Below, piece by piece: positions 1-7,653 of a stretch of 64,000 nucleotides of DNA. The translations under genes were made by a program, and so were the position numbers. The first letter of the stretch is position 1, and each line of letters starts with the position of its first letter. This stretch comes from Desulfobaculum bizertense DSM 18034 (GTDB lineage Bacteria > Desulfobacterota > Desulfovibrionia > Desulfovibrionales > Desulfovibrionaceae), in contig NZ_FUYA01000003.1 in assembly GCF_900167065.1 (NCBI RefSeq), positions 62,001 to 126,000 of the forward strand, written 5' to 3'. The notes below the pieces were generated by a model, which was given only the letters and a program-made list of their open reading frames with translations, was not told the DNA's origin and did not search any database.

Positions 1-511
1 GTGACTGACTTTCATTCACAAGCCTCACTTCCCGGTTCAGGGCCTCGCACTGTTTCTGCAAATGATTATAGTTCACCGTGATATGCTTTCGCCCGCTTCC
101 ATCCCCCGCATCGATGTACTCCCCATGCAGGTAACACTCCACGGCCTGCTGTACATCGCCATACGTCAAAGACAGCATCCGGGCGTAGCGCCCCGCCCGC
201 GTCAGGGCAAACACGGCATGTCGCTCTCCCCGGGGGCTGTCCTCCGGAACCATATGCACAAGGTGTGGCGCATTGACGCCAAGGGCATCAAAAAATTTAT
301 GAATCATCTCCTCATCATTCAGCAGAAGTTCATGCAGCAGCGCCAGCTCGCGCAGAACGTTTCTCTCCACCTTTCTCAGCCGCTCTTTTGCCTGCTCAAA
401 GTCATAAATTTCATCTTCGAGCCGCTTTCTGGCTCCAAAAAAGTTCTCCGCAGCCTCCGAAAGCGTCTCTTTCATCAGTCCATCAGCAAAATCATCAAAT
501 TGGCTGCTCAT
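1..511 (-). CDS. Unrecognised coiled-coil protein, C-terminus cut by window edge
   Basis: Not recognised. 170 residues are visible before the reading frame leaves the window at its left edge. The ATG at 511 has a good ribosome site (GGAGAAAAAG) just upstream and lies 12 bases after the stop of the exporter gene, so the two are probably co-transcribed. The first 70 residues are very charged with a heptad-like pattern (KRLEDEIYDFEQAKERL), suggesting a coiled coil; another short helical stretch appears near the cut end. No membrane segment or metal motif is seen. Probably a soluble lineage-specific protein; function unknown. Confidence 0.6.
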   Translation of the reverse strand, partial: MSSQFDDFADGLMKETLSEAAENFFGARKRLEDEIYDFEQAKERLRKVERNVLRELALLHELLLNDEEMIHKFFDALGVNAPHLVHMVPEDSPRGERHAVFALTRAGRYARMLSLTYGDVQQAVECYLHGEYIDAGDGSGRKHITVNYNHLQKQCEALNREVRLVNESQS

Positions 512-523
512 TCTTTTTCTCCA

Positions 524-1177
524 CTACGACCGCTTTGCAAATCCGAGGCAAATCCCCAATGTGATGAATATACCGCCAGTCAAACTGTTCTGGAAGCGAT
601 GCAGTCCCGGGCGCCCTGCGGCAAAGGTTCGCACGGCACCACAGCACAGCACAACGCCCAGCAGCACAAGAAATCCGCTCATGCAAAAGCTCAGCCCCAA
701 AAGCACGAGCTGTGCCGTAAAATTTTCTCCGTTCGGGTTGGCGAACTGCGGCAAAAACGACAAAAAGAACAGCGCCACTTTCGGATTTAGCACGGCGACG
801 ATCAGTCCCTGTCGGAACAGCTTCCACAGCGGCTCTCGTTCATGAACTGTCCCCCCATTCGCTCCAGCCATAACCTTTTTCGCCCCTCCGCTCCGCAGCA
901 TCTTTAGCCCCATCCACACGAGGTATGCCGCGCCTGCCCAGCGCACAAGATCGTACGCCAGCGCCGAGTGCATCAGCACCGCCGAAAGCCCCAGCGCCGC
1001 GGCGCAGGTATGCAGCACTCCGCCGCACGCAATTGCCAGCGCAGACGCTAGCCCCGCTCCACGCCCCTGCGCCGCGCTCCGCGTCGCTACGTATATCATG
1101 TCCGGCCCCGGCGTCAGGTTCAGCAGCAGCACCGCCGCCATAAACATCATGTACTGCTCAAGCCCAATTCCAAGCAT
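524..1177 (-). CDS. LysE/RhtB-family amino-acid exporter
   Basis: 217-residue inner-membrane exporter of the LysE/RhtB family, which expels amino acids or derivatives such as homoserine, threonine or lysine. The family signature LTPGPDMIYV is seen at about residues 20-30, with hydrophobic segments through the protein in the usual six-helix pattern, and NPKVALFFLSFLPQF near the middle, typical of the family. The start at 1177 is chosen because AAGGA lies a few bases upstream; the longer frame reaching to 1495 would run through a repeat element and is not believed. The substrate cannot be told. It heads a two-gene unit with the gene that follows. Confidence 0.88.
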   Translation of the reverse strand: MLGIGLEQYMMFMAAVLLLNLTPGPDMIYVATRSAAQGRGAGLASALAIACGGVLHTCAAALGLSAVLMHSALAYDLVRWAGAAYLVWMGLKMLRSGGAKKVMAGANGGTVHEREPLWKLFRQGLIVAVLNPKVALFFLSFLPQFANPNGENFTAQLVLLGLSFCMSGFLVLLGVVLCCGAVRTFAAGRPGLHRFQNSLTGGIFITLGICLGFAKRS

Positions 1178-1238
1178 GAAAATTTTTTCCTTTTTTTTAT
1201 TATGAGTCGTTGTGTTGGGCGCGCCGCCCCCAAACCCC

Positions 1239-1559
1239 GGCCGGGGCCAGCCCCGGACCCCGCGTAAGGGAATGATTCCCTTACGTATCCTCAGCGAGTT
1301 TGAATTCCATCCACGCTTCGCGTGAATGAAATTCAAACTTGGGTGAGAAGGCGATAAGAAAACCTCTTTCTCTTCTGCGAGTCGCCGCAATCGGGAAACG
1401 CCCACTAGCTCAAAAAAAACAGGGCTGATGGAGAGGAAAGCAAAGCCTTCATCCCATTCAGCCCTGTTTTTTTTGAGCGAGAGCGGGATTCCCAAGGGCC
1501 TCGTCCTTGGGCGGGGTCAAGGGGCAGCGCCCCTTGCAGGGTTTGGGGCAGCGCCCCAA
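1239..1559 (+). repeat. Hairpin-array dispersed repeat, copy A
   Basis: About 320 bases made of seven consecutive perfect or near-perfect hairpins: 1241-1256 (CCGGGG/CCCCGG), 1263-1285 (CGTAAGGGAAT), 1298-1338 (GTTTGAATT arms), 1409-1477 (long AT/GC stem around a 20-base centre), 1491-1511, 1519-1535 (AAGGGGC/GCCCCTT) and 1543-1559 (TTGGGGC/GCCCCAA). An inverted second copy lies at 19862-20245. Several stems differ in sequence between copies yet stay paired. No open frame is conserved as protein. The rest of the 558-base gap (1178-1238 and 1560-1735) holds only the marC promoter region. Confidence 0.85.
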
Positions 1560-1690
1560 CAAAACACCACCCAACCGATAAAACCTTCAACCCAAGCGTA
1601 GCAAAAGGGACCGTGACCGACCAGCAAGGATAAGGTAGGCTCACGAGAGAGAGCTTGCCAATTCACCACAAAAGGCTGTACCGCTTCACA

Positions 1691-1708
1691 TTACGCAAAA
1701 ACGCGTAA
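1691..1708. promoter_or_regulatory. Inverted repeat upstream of marC
   Basis: TTACGC and GCGTAA arms, perfect, separated by six bases, 28 bases before the marC start. Size and place fit an operator for a dimeric regulator, but no regulator can be named and the arms are short. Confidence 0.25.
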
Positions 1709-1735
1709 CAGTATTCTGAGAAGTGGGAGAAGCAG

Positions 1736-2347
1736 ATGGAACTTTCGAGTATGATACAGAGCATTTTTGAACTAGCATTTCCGTTGTTTTTAATCATGGA
1801 CCCGATTGGGAACGGAGCTATTTCTCTTTCGATCCTGAAAGATCACTCACCTGCGCGCCAGCGGGCAATCATACTGCGGGAGTGCATCTTTGCTCTGCTT
1901 ATCATCCTGACATTCCAGTACCTAGGAGAAGGTCTCCTAAGCTTGCTGGACATTGGCCAGTCCACCCTGCGCATTGCGGGTGGAGCGATTCTGTTTGTCA
2001 TTTCCATGAAAATGGTCTTTCCGCCAGCAAATGGAGAAAGCGCAGAACCTGCGGTCTCTGATCCTTTTATTGTCCCGCTCGCGGTTCCGCTCATTGCTGG
2101 CCCGTCACTGCTGGCGGCAGTCATGGTCTACGCACACCGAGGTGACACAACGACCCTGCTGCTGCCGTCTATTGTCATCGCCTGGAGCGCAACGCTTATT
2201 ATCATGCTTCTTATGCCGCTGCTGTCGAGAGTGCTTGGCCCTAAAGGACTACGTGCAGCAGAGCGGCTCATGGGACTTATCCTTATACTCATGTCGTTCC
2301 AAATGCTCGAAGACGGAATAAAGCTCTTTATTGAATCGCTCGGCTAA
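1736..2347 (+). CDS. MarC-family integral membrane protein
   Basis: 203-residue membrane protein of the MarC (UPF0056) family. The family hallmark near the N-terminus, PLFLIMDPIGN at about residues 16-26, is present, as is the second-half signature DPFIVPLAVPLIAGPSLL at about 109-126. Six hydrophobic segments are visible. The molecular role of the family is unsettled; despite the name it is not a proven multidrug-resistance protein. Start supported by GGGAGAAGCAG directly upstream. Single gene, closed by its own terminator. Confidence 0.88.
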   Translation: MELSSMIQSIFELAFPLFLIMDPIGNGAISLSILKDHSPARQRAIILRECIFALLIILTFQYLGEGLLSLLDIGQSTLRIAGGAILFVISMKMVFPPANGESAEPAVSDPFIVPLAVPLIAGPSLLAAVMVYAHRGDTTTLLLPSIVIAWSATLIIMLLMPLLSRVLGPKGLRAAERLMGLILILMSFQMLEDGIKLFIESLG

Positions 2348-2368
2348 ACAGCCCTGATTACACATCAT

Positions 2369-2427
2369 AAAAAAGCATCTTCCTTGGGCAGAAAAATATC
2401 CTGCCATTTAAGGGAGATGCTTTTTTC
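2369..2427 (+). terminator. Rho-independent terminator after marC
   Basis: Stem AAAAAAGCATCT / AGATGCTTTTTT around a long loop, ending in a T-run, 20 bases after the marC stop. Confidence 0.75.
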
Positions 2428-2452
2428 TTTTTCTGGCGGGTCATTTTGCGCC

Positions 2453-2509
2453 TTGACACTTTCTTTCTGAATACCTAGCTGAACGGGTTCGCAACGCGTC
2501 TCACGCGTT
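2453..2509 (+). promoter_or_regulatory. Possible promoter and palindromic operator before the MFS gene
   Basis: An exact TTGACA (2453-2458) lies upstream of a perfect inverted repeat, AACGCGT-ctc-ACGCGTT (2493-2509). No good -10 box is seen at the right spacing, so the promoter is tentative. The palindrome sits 65 bases before the start of the efflux gene, where a repressor would act. Confidence 0.35.
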
Positions 2510-2573
2510 CGTCCCTCCCCCTTGACGTTTCGCATCGCAGGGAAACCTTAACCACGTCCTAGTGGATACCGCC

Positions 2574-3779
2574 ATGAACCGAACACAAAAAATGGCACTG
2601 CTCAGCGCTGTTTCGCTGATGCTGCTTATGGGGTGCGCTGTTGACATCATGCTCGCATCCCTTCCTGATCTTGCCCGGAATTTTGCTGTTAGCGCAGCAG
2701 AATGCAAGGCTCTCGTCTTCATGTACCTTCTGGCCTACGGCGCAACACAGGCATTTTCTGGCGTCATCTCTGACTCCGTTGGACGCCGTCCTCTTGTCAT
2801 TGCCAGCACACTTCTTTTTACTTTTGCGAGCTTCATCGCGCCCTTTGCAGATTCCATCACCCAACTCCATATCATCCGCATCGTGCAGGGTTTCTGCGCG
2901 GGCTGGTTTGGCGTCGTGGGGCGAACCCTGATTGGCGACGTCTTCGAAGGCCGGGAATACGACAAAAATCTTTCCACCATTGCCATGACCTGGGCCATTG
3001 GTCCCATTGTTGCGCCAACCATCGGCGGCTATCTGCAAGAATACTTTGGCTGGGAAGCAAATTTCATAGTGCTTGGCTGCATTAGTGGCGGAGCGTTCCT
3101 GTTTACACTCTTCTTCCTTCCGGAAACCCTGCGCTATAAACACGCGCTTGACGTCCGAAGCGTGCTCAAACGCTATAAGGTCGTGCTCTCTGACAAAATT
3201 TTCTGGAGCTATTCCCTGTCCGCAGGCTGGCTCTATGGACTGACCACGGCATTCGGCGTTGTGTCGACCTTTGTCGTACAAAATATCCTGCACAAAAGTG
3301 CATCCACATACGGCACAATGAGCCTTATGCTTGGTGTCGCATGGTTTGTGGGACAGGCCATTTATAAACGCTTTTTTATTACGCGAAGCGACATGGCCCG
3401 CCGACGAATGCTGACACTCAGCCAGGGGGGAATTCTTGTGCTCCTGTGCCTTGTTGCAGGACTGAGTTTTGAGCTGCCACAGAGCCTGTGGATGGTCTAC
3501 GCTATTCCGGCAACAGGCTACATGGTCACAGCCTGCGCCCTGACCTATGCATTTACCAAGGCTTTGGAACAGAACAAAGAATACAGCGGTTCTGTCAACA
3601 GCCTGTACGGATGTGTGGTGTCAATTATGTCGGGCCTTGCTCCGGCGCTAGCCTCGCACATTTCCCCCTCTATCCTGACCCTGCTTGCCCTGTTCGCAGC
3701 CCTCACAGTCCTGTCCATGATCTTCCGCGCTCATGCAGTCCGCTCTGAGCAGAAAAAATATGCGGCTTTTGCAGGCTAA
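2574..3779 (+). CDS. Bcr/CflA-type MFS drug efflux transporter
   Basis: 401-residue twelve-helix major-facilitator transporter of the drug:H+ antiporter (Bcr/CflA) type, inner membrane. The helix 2-3 loop motif SDSVGRRPLV is clear, and the N-terminal ASLPDLA pattern and the GVVGRTLIGDVF segment in helix 5 fit the subfamily. Substrate unknown. The ATG at 2574 has a weak GTGGA site 8 bases upstream; a GTG four codons earlier (2562) in the same frame is an alternative. Single gene with a palindrome ahead and a terminator behind, consistent with locally controlled efflux. Confidence 0.87.
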   Translation: MNRTQKMALLSAVSLMLLMGCAVDIMLASLPDLARNFAVSAAECKALVFMYLLAYGATQAFSGVISDSVGRRPLVIASTLLFTFASFIAPFADSITQLHIIRIVQGFCAGWFGVVGRTLIGDVFEGREYDKNLSTIAMTWAIGPIVAPTIGGYLQEYFGWEANFIVLGCISGGAFLFTLFFLPETLRYKHALDVRSVLKRYKVVLSDKIFWSYSLSAGWLYGLTTAFGVVSTFVVQNILHKSASTYGTMSLMLGVAWFVGQAIYKRFFITRSDMARRRMLTLSQGGILVLLCLVAGLSFELPQSLWMVYAIPATGYMVTACALTYAFTKALEQNKEYSGSVNSLYGCVVSIMSGLAPALASHISPSILTLLALFAALTVLSMIFRAHAVRSEQKKYAAFAG

Positions 3780-3824
3780 AAGTCATGCGTCTGCAATAAT
3801 CAGTACAAACCAGTAAAAAAACAG

Positions 3825-3868
3825 AAGCCCTGTTCGGACACAAATCGCGTCCTGACAGGGCTTTTTTT
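3825..3868 (+). terminator. Rho-independent terminator after MFS gene
   Basis: AAGCCCTGT / ACAGGGCTT stem followed by seven T. Confidence 0.8.
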
Positions 3869-3981
3869 ATGCGCCACGGGCATAACGGCAATGTCTCCAT
3901 TTATCAAAGCCTTATGCCTTTCTTTTTTTGCGCAGTCTGTTATTGTCACTGCACGTTTTTTCATTCCCCAAAGGAGTCACC

Positions 3982-5502
3982 ATGAACTGCACCGATGCAT
4001 ATGATTCTCTTGTTTTACACATGACAGAGACCACGCAACTGGAAACGGTTGCAGCTCTGCTCGCCTGGGATCAGGGGACACAGATTCCAGTGCAGGGACA
4101 CGCATACAGGGCCGCACAGATGGGCGCCCTGACCCGCGTCATTCATAAACGCAACACCGACCCCAAACTTTTTGCAGCTCTGGATGCCTGTCAGGAACTG
4201 CTCGAAAATCCAGAGGACGACCAGCAAAGCGCCAACCTGCGCGTCTGGTCCAAATACCTCAACAGAGCACGAAAGATTCCAGAACGCCTTGCTGTGGAAG
4301 TTGCCCGAAATTCCACCGAAAGCGAGGGTGTCTGGGCAATGGCCCGGCAAAAAAACGACTGGAAAAGCTTTGCGCCATATCTGGAAAAAACCGTCAAACT
4401 CAAAAAAGAAGTCGCGGCAACTCTGGATGACAGCAAAGACCCATATGACGTGCTGATTGAAGACTATGAACCCGGTGAATCAGTAGAAGAGCTGGAGAAT
4501 ATCTTTACCGACCTCATGGAAACAACACAGCGCATTCTTGATGCCATCCTTGGCAGCAGCGTCCGCCCAGATGCAACCATTATGAAACGGGAATTCCCGC
4601 AAAAAACGCAGGAAAAAATGGCCCGGCAAATGGTTCAGGCACTGGGCTTTGACTTTAACATGGGGCGCATGGATACCACTGTGCACCCCTTCTGCACGAG
4701 TGTTGGTCCAAAGGATATTCGCATCACTACGCGCTACAACGAGCACGATTTTGCCGAATCCTTCTTCGGCATCGTCCACGAATGCGGCCACGCTTTGTAC
4801 AGTCAGGGCATCCCGGCAGAACGCTTCGGCACCCCATGCGGCCGGGCTGTTTCACTGGGCATCCACGAATCTCAGTCCCGGCTTTGGGAAAATCTTGTGG
4901 CCCGCTCCAAAGGCTTTTGGGTCTATGCCTTCCCACAGGTCCAGAAAGCCTACCCTTCACTGTCCAGTGTGGACCTCGACGCCTTCCACTTTGCAGCAAA
5001 CGAGGTCAAGCCCGGACTTATCCGTACCGACGCCGACGAAGTAACGTATAACATCCACATCATGCTCCGCTTCAAACTGGAGCGGGCACTGCTCCGCGGG
5101 GAACTGTCCGTGCAGGACCTGCCAGAAGCATGGAATACCGCTATGCAAAAGATGCTCGGCATCACCCCCGAGACTGACGCGCAGGGCGTTATGCAGGATG
5201 TGCACTGGGCTTCTGGACTTCTCACCTACTTCCCGACCTACACACTGGGGAACATCTATGCATCCCAGTTTATGGATGCCGCAGAGCGTGAGCTTGGGGA
5301 TCTGAATGCCATGTTTGAGAAAGGAGAATTTGCTCCACTTCTGGACTGGCTCCGCACCCATATCCATGCTCATGGCTCGCGCTACCTGCCTCGTGATCTG
5401 GTGGAACGTGTCACAGGAGAAAAGCCTTCTGCAAAGGCCCTGTGCACACATCTAAGCCGGAAATACGGTGAGCTATACTCGCTCTCTCTGGAAAATTGTT
5501 AA
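3982..5502 (+). CDS. Thermostable carboxypeptidase Taq-type (M32) metallopeptidase
   Basis: 506-residue cytoplasmic zinc carboxypeptidase of family M32, releasing C-terminal residues from peptides; the length is the usual one. The zinc-binding HECGH lies at residues 266-270, with the downstream third ligand in HESQSRLWEN, and other family blocks (DVRITTRY-like KDIRITTRYNE, VKPGLIRTDADEVTYNIHI, GYFPTY-like TYFPTYTLGN) are all present. The ATG at 3982 is preceded by AAGGAG at ideal distance; the frame is open further upstream but without support. Single gene; probably peptide recycling. Confidence 0.95.
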   Translation: MNCTDAYDSLVLHMTETTQLETVAALLAWDQGTQIPVQGHAYRAAQMGALTRVIHKRNTDPKLFAALDACQELLENPEDDQQSANLRVWSKYLNRARKIPERLAVEVARNSTESEGVWAMARQKNDWKSFAPYLEKTVKLKKEVAATLDDSKDPYDVLIEDYEPGESVEELENIFTDLMETTQRILDAILGSSVRPDATIMKREFPQKTQEKMARQMVQALGFDFNMGRMDTTVHPFCTSVGPKDIRITTRYNEHDFAESFFGIVHECGHALYSQGIPAERFGTPCGRAVSLGIHESQSRLWENLVARSKGFWVYAFPQVQKAYPSLSSVDLDAFHFAANEVKPGLIRTDADEVTYNIHIMLRFKLERALLRGELSVQDLPEAWNTAMQKMLGITPETDAQGVMQDVHWASGLLTYFPTYTLGNIYASQFMDAAERELGDLNAMFEKGEFAPLLDWLRTHIHAHGSRYLPRDLVERVTGEKPSAKALCTHLSRKYGELYSLSLENC

Positions 5503-5522
5503 AAAAAATCTATGAGACGCCC

Positions 5523-5567
5523 TTGTCTGCAATGCCCCGTCATTTAATGATAATCATTGCAGGCAAG
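5523..5567 (+). promoter_or_regulatory. Fur-box-like sequence inside an inverted repeat
   Basis: The core AATGATAATCATT (5546-5558) matches 13 central bases of the classical 19-base Fur box. It lies within a larger near-perfect inverted repeat (CTTGTCTGCAATG at 5523 against CATTGCAGGCAAG ending 5567, one mismatch). There is no T-run after it, so it is not a normal terminator for the peptidase gene. Placed 160 bases before the next start codon, it could make that gene iron-responsive. Confidence 0.5.
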
Positions 5568-5719
5568 AGCGTAGCTCAAAAGAATAGCAGATAAAATTAT
5601 CGTTTAGACTTTACTTTTCATCCCTTTTCTGCTTTATGCTTGGAGTATTACCCATGCCAAGCGGTACGCATGACCGCTACGGGAATGACTGTTCTGAAAA
5701 CACAACGAAGGGGATGGCT

Positions 5720-6100
5720 ATGCAAATGTATTCGTTGCCCAGAAGTGGCAAATCAGAACTGGTAATCACGGGGGAACAGCTCGCCAAGGTTGATGAACGG
5801 GAGCTGTATGGATTCAAGGAGTCCTGGACGGACGTTTCACTGTATAAGACAAGCTTTGACCACTATGTTCTTTCCACGTCCTGCACGGTGACAAACTGCG
5901 GACACACCGCCCTGCACTCTGCGGTCGTATTCTCCTCCGCACAAGGTCTTATGGACTACCTCAAGGTCGGATGCAGCGAGCCTGCAAGCTGCCTTGGTGT
6001 TGAACTGCTCCGGCAGGCATCGCTGGCTGACGGTGCCTTCAGTTGTTGTGGACCGGGCTGCCCTGTTCAGTTCCGCTCCTCAGCGGCCTGCACGCAGTAG
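5720..6100 (+). CDS. Unrecognised small Cys-rich protein behind a Fur-like box
   Basis: Not recognised. 126 residues starting at an ATG with GAAGGGG six bases upstream; an ATG two codons earlier (5714) overlaps that site and the longer frame to 5636 lacks one. Seven cysteines, mostly in the second half: CTVTNC, CSEPASC, and CCGPGC close to the C-terminus, a pattern that could bind an Fe-S cluster or metal or form disulfides. No signal peptide or membrane helix is seen. The upstream Fur-like site suggests iron control. Ends against a shared terminator facing the S24 regulator. Confidence 0.6.
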   Translation: MQMYSLPRSGKSELVITGEQLAKVDERELYGFKESWTDVSLYKTSFDHYVLSTSCTVTNCGHTALHSAVVFSSAQGLMDYLKVGCSEPASCLGVELLRQASLADGAFSCCGPGCPVQFRSSAACTQ

Positions 6101-6149
6101 TCTTGCCCCAGAACCGCTTTTCATTTCGTCGCGAGGTCCTTCCTTTCGT

Positions 6150-6191
6150 AAAAAAGGCGGGAGCAGCACACACGCGCTGAACCCGCCTTTT
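6150..6191. terminator. Bidirectional terminator
   Basis: AAAAAGGCGGG / CCCGCCTTTTCT stem between convergent genes, with T-runs on both strands. Confidence 0.75.
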
Positions 6192-6219
6192 CTGAAAAGC
6201 GTCCTGTTCTCATACTCAA

Positions 6220-6954
6220 CTACATGAGTTCCCGTCCGACCCAAAGCACGCGACCCAAAACTTCCACATTTGTCTGGTCGCCTACCGGGACATCGAGTGG
6301 TTCGTAATATTTTCTGTTGTCGCTCACCAAAACCAGCTTGCCGGGCTTGCGCTCAAGACGCTTGACGACGATCTCGTCATCCATGCGTACAGCATAAATC
6401 TTTCCCACAAGGATATCGTGCTGTGCCAGATCAACGAGGACGACATCCTCGTCCTGAAGCGTTGGCTCCATGCTCTCGCCCGTGACCCGCATAAGGCGCA
6501 TGCTCTCCAGAGCACCCCGGCCACGAAGCCATGAACGACGAAAGGCATAATAGCCCACAACCTTGTCGCTGGTTTCGCTGCTTCCTCCGCCACCAGCAAG
6601 CCTTGCCTCCACAAGCGGGATATACTCATACCCGTCCTGCTGCACGGCATCCGTGACCTGCAAATCTTCGCGGACTTCGTCCTCGCGCAAGAACATTGCC
6701 CCGCGCCCAGTCTCAAGCCAAAACGGATTGAGTGAATAGGCTCGAAACAGCTTGAGCATCCAGTCCGAAGGAACCTTGTTCTTGGCCTTGGCATCAGAAA
6801 TGGCCCCTCGGCTCACGCCAAGTTCGCGGGCCAGCCCGCTCTGAGTTCCCACTTTCAGAGCGTCTATCATGCGACCAATAATCTGCGCTGCACCAAAACC
6901 CGGATGCAGCTCCTGCCCAGAAAGTATCTGCTCAGAATTCGAATGTCGTGGCAT
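6220..6954 (-). CDS. CI/LexA-like transcriptional regulator with S24 autopeptidase domain
   Basis: 244 residues. Residues 15-85 form a phage-CI-repressor type helix-turn-helix (TQSGLARELGVSRGAISD at about 37-54). Residues 110-244 form an S24 peptidase-like domain: the nucleophile motif is GESMEP with Ser161, and the general base is Lys198 in VVKRL. An Ala-Gly pair at 120-121 in LAGGGGS is at the right distance from Ser161 to be the self-cleavage bond. Such proteins are cleaved when RecA is activated by DNA damage. The start at 6954 has GGGAGAT upstream. A palindrome just before it is the likely autoregulatory operator. No prophage genes surround it. Confidence 0.85.
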   Translation of the reverse strand: MPRHSNSEQILSGQELHPGFGAAQIIGRMIDALKVGTQSGLARELGVSRGAISDAKAKNKVPSDWMLKLFRAYSLNPFWLETGRGAMFLREDEVREDLQVTDAVQQDGYEYIPLVEARLAGGGGSSETSDKVVGYYAFRRSWLRGRGALESMRLMRVTGESMEPTLQDEDVVLVDLAQHDILVGKIYAVRMDDEIVVKRLERKPGKLVLVSDNRKYYEPLDVPVGDQTNVEVLGRVLWVGRELM

Positions 6955-6980
6955 TACATATCTCCCAATAACTGACCGTT

Positions 6981-7007
6981 GTACAATATTGAGCAGCAAT
7001 TTTGTAC
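6981..7007. promoter_or_regulatory. Palindromic operator between the S24 regulator and fxsA
   Basis: 27-base inverted repeat, arms GTACAATATTG and CAATTTTGTAC with one mismatch and a five-base centre, ending 27 bases before the regulator start. Its size and symmetry suit a CI-like dimer. It could also affect fxsA, whose start is 117 bases away on the other strand. Confidence 0.6.
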
Positions 7008-7123
7008 TTCTCTGCTGGACATCAGTCAAGCAAGACGATAAAAATTCACATTTCTCCACAGAGCCTATACAGAGTTGAGAGGCTGCACATAACGCTTAAC
7101 CTTGCTCTACCACAGGATAAAAA

Positions 7124-7519
7124 ATGCTTTTTAAACTTTTTGCTGCATTTGCCATCATTCCGCTCATCGAAATTTATTTTCTTATGAAGGTCGGATCATG
7201 GCTTGGGGCAGAGGCGACCATCGCCCTTGTCCTGCTTTCTGGCTTTGCCGGTGCATGGCTTGCCCGCCAGCAGGGGACCTCTGTTCTTCTGCGCATCCGC
7301 GAAAACATGAATATGGGTATTCCCCCAACAGGCCAGCTCATTGACGGCCTGCTCATTCTGGTCGCCGGTATTGTGCTCCTGACGCCGGGCTTTGTTACCG
7401 ACATCACGGGCATGCTTCTGCTTATTCCACCGGTTCGGGCCAAACTCAAACACGTGCTCCATCACAAGTTTCAGCAATGGGTCATGCAGGGTAACGTGAC
7501 CATCATTCATCACAGATAA
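7124..7519 (+). CDS. fxsA: FxsA-family membrane protein
   Basis: 131-residue small inner-membrane protein of the FxsA family, known in E. coli for easing F-exclusion of phage T7 when overproduced; cellular role otherwise unknown. Family features: N-terminal hydrophobic hairpin with PLIEIYFLMKVG, then the conserved ARQQG and the LLTPGFVTDITG block at about residues 88-99, ending in a basic tail. Start has AGGA upstream. Divergent from the S24 regulator, and possibly under the same operator. Confidence 0.9.
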   Translation: MLFKLFAAFAIIPLIEIYFLMKVGSWLGAEATIALVLLSGFAGAWLARQQGTSVLLRIRENMNMGIPPTGQLIDGLLILVAGIVLLTPGFVTDITGMLLLIPPVRAKLKHVLHHKFQQWVMQGNVTIIHHR

Positions 7520-7520
7520 G

Positions 7521-7561
7521 AAAAGCGCCTCCAGCAAACATGCCGGAGGCGCTCTTTTTTT
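7521..7561 (+). terminator. Rho-independent terminator after fxsA
   Basis: AGCGCCTCC / GGAGGCGCT perfect stem followed by a T-run. Confidence 0.85.
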
Positions 7562-7653
7562 GTCGTAATTACGTCCACCATCCACACTCTCGCCCATCTC
7601 TGGGCAACAGCCGAATTCAAAACGCGCTCATGCCATACTCTGGCATACTGTGA

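Noticed and set aside
62-790. Plus-strand 242-codon frame
   Set aside because: Antisense to the coiled-coil gene and the LysE exporter, which have good starts and family support.
1405-1644. Minus-strand open frame of 79 codons
   Set aside because: Lies within repeat copy A and gives the same repeat-derived peptide; no ribosome site.
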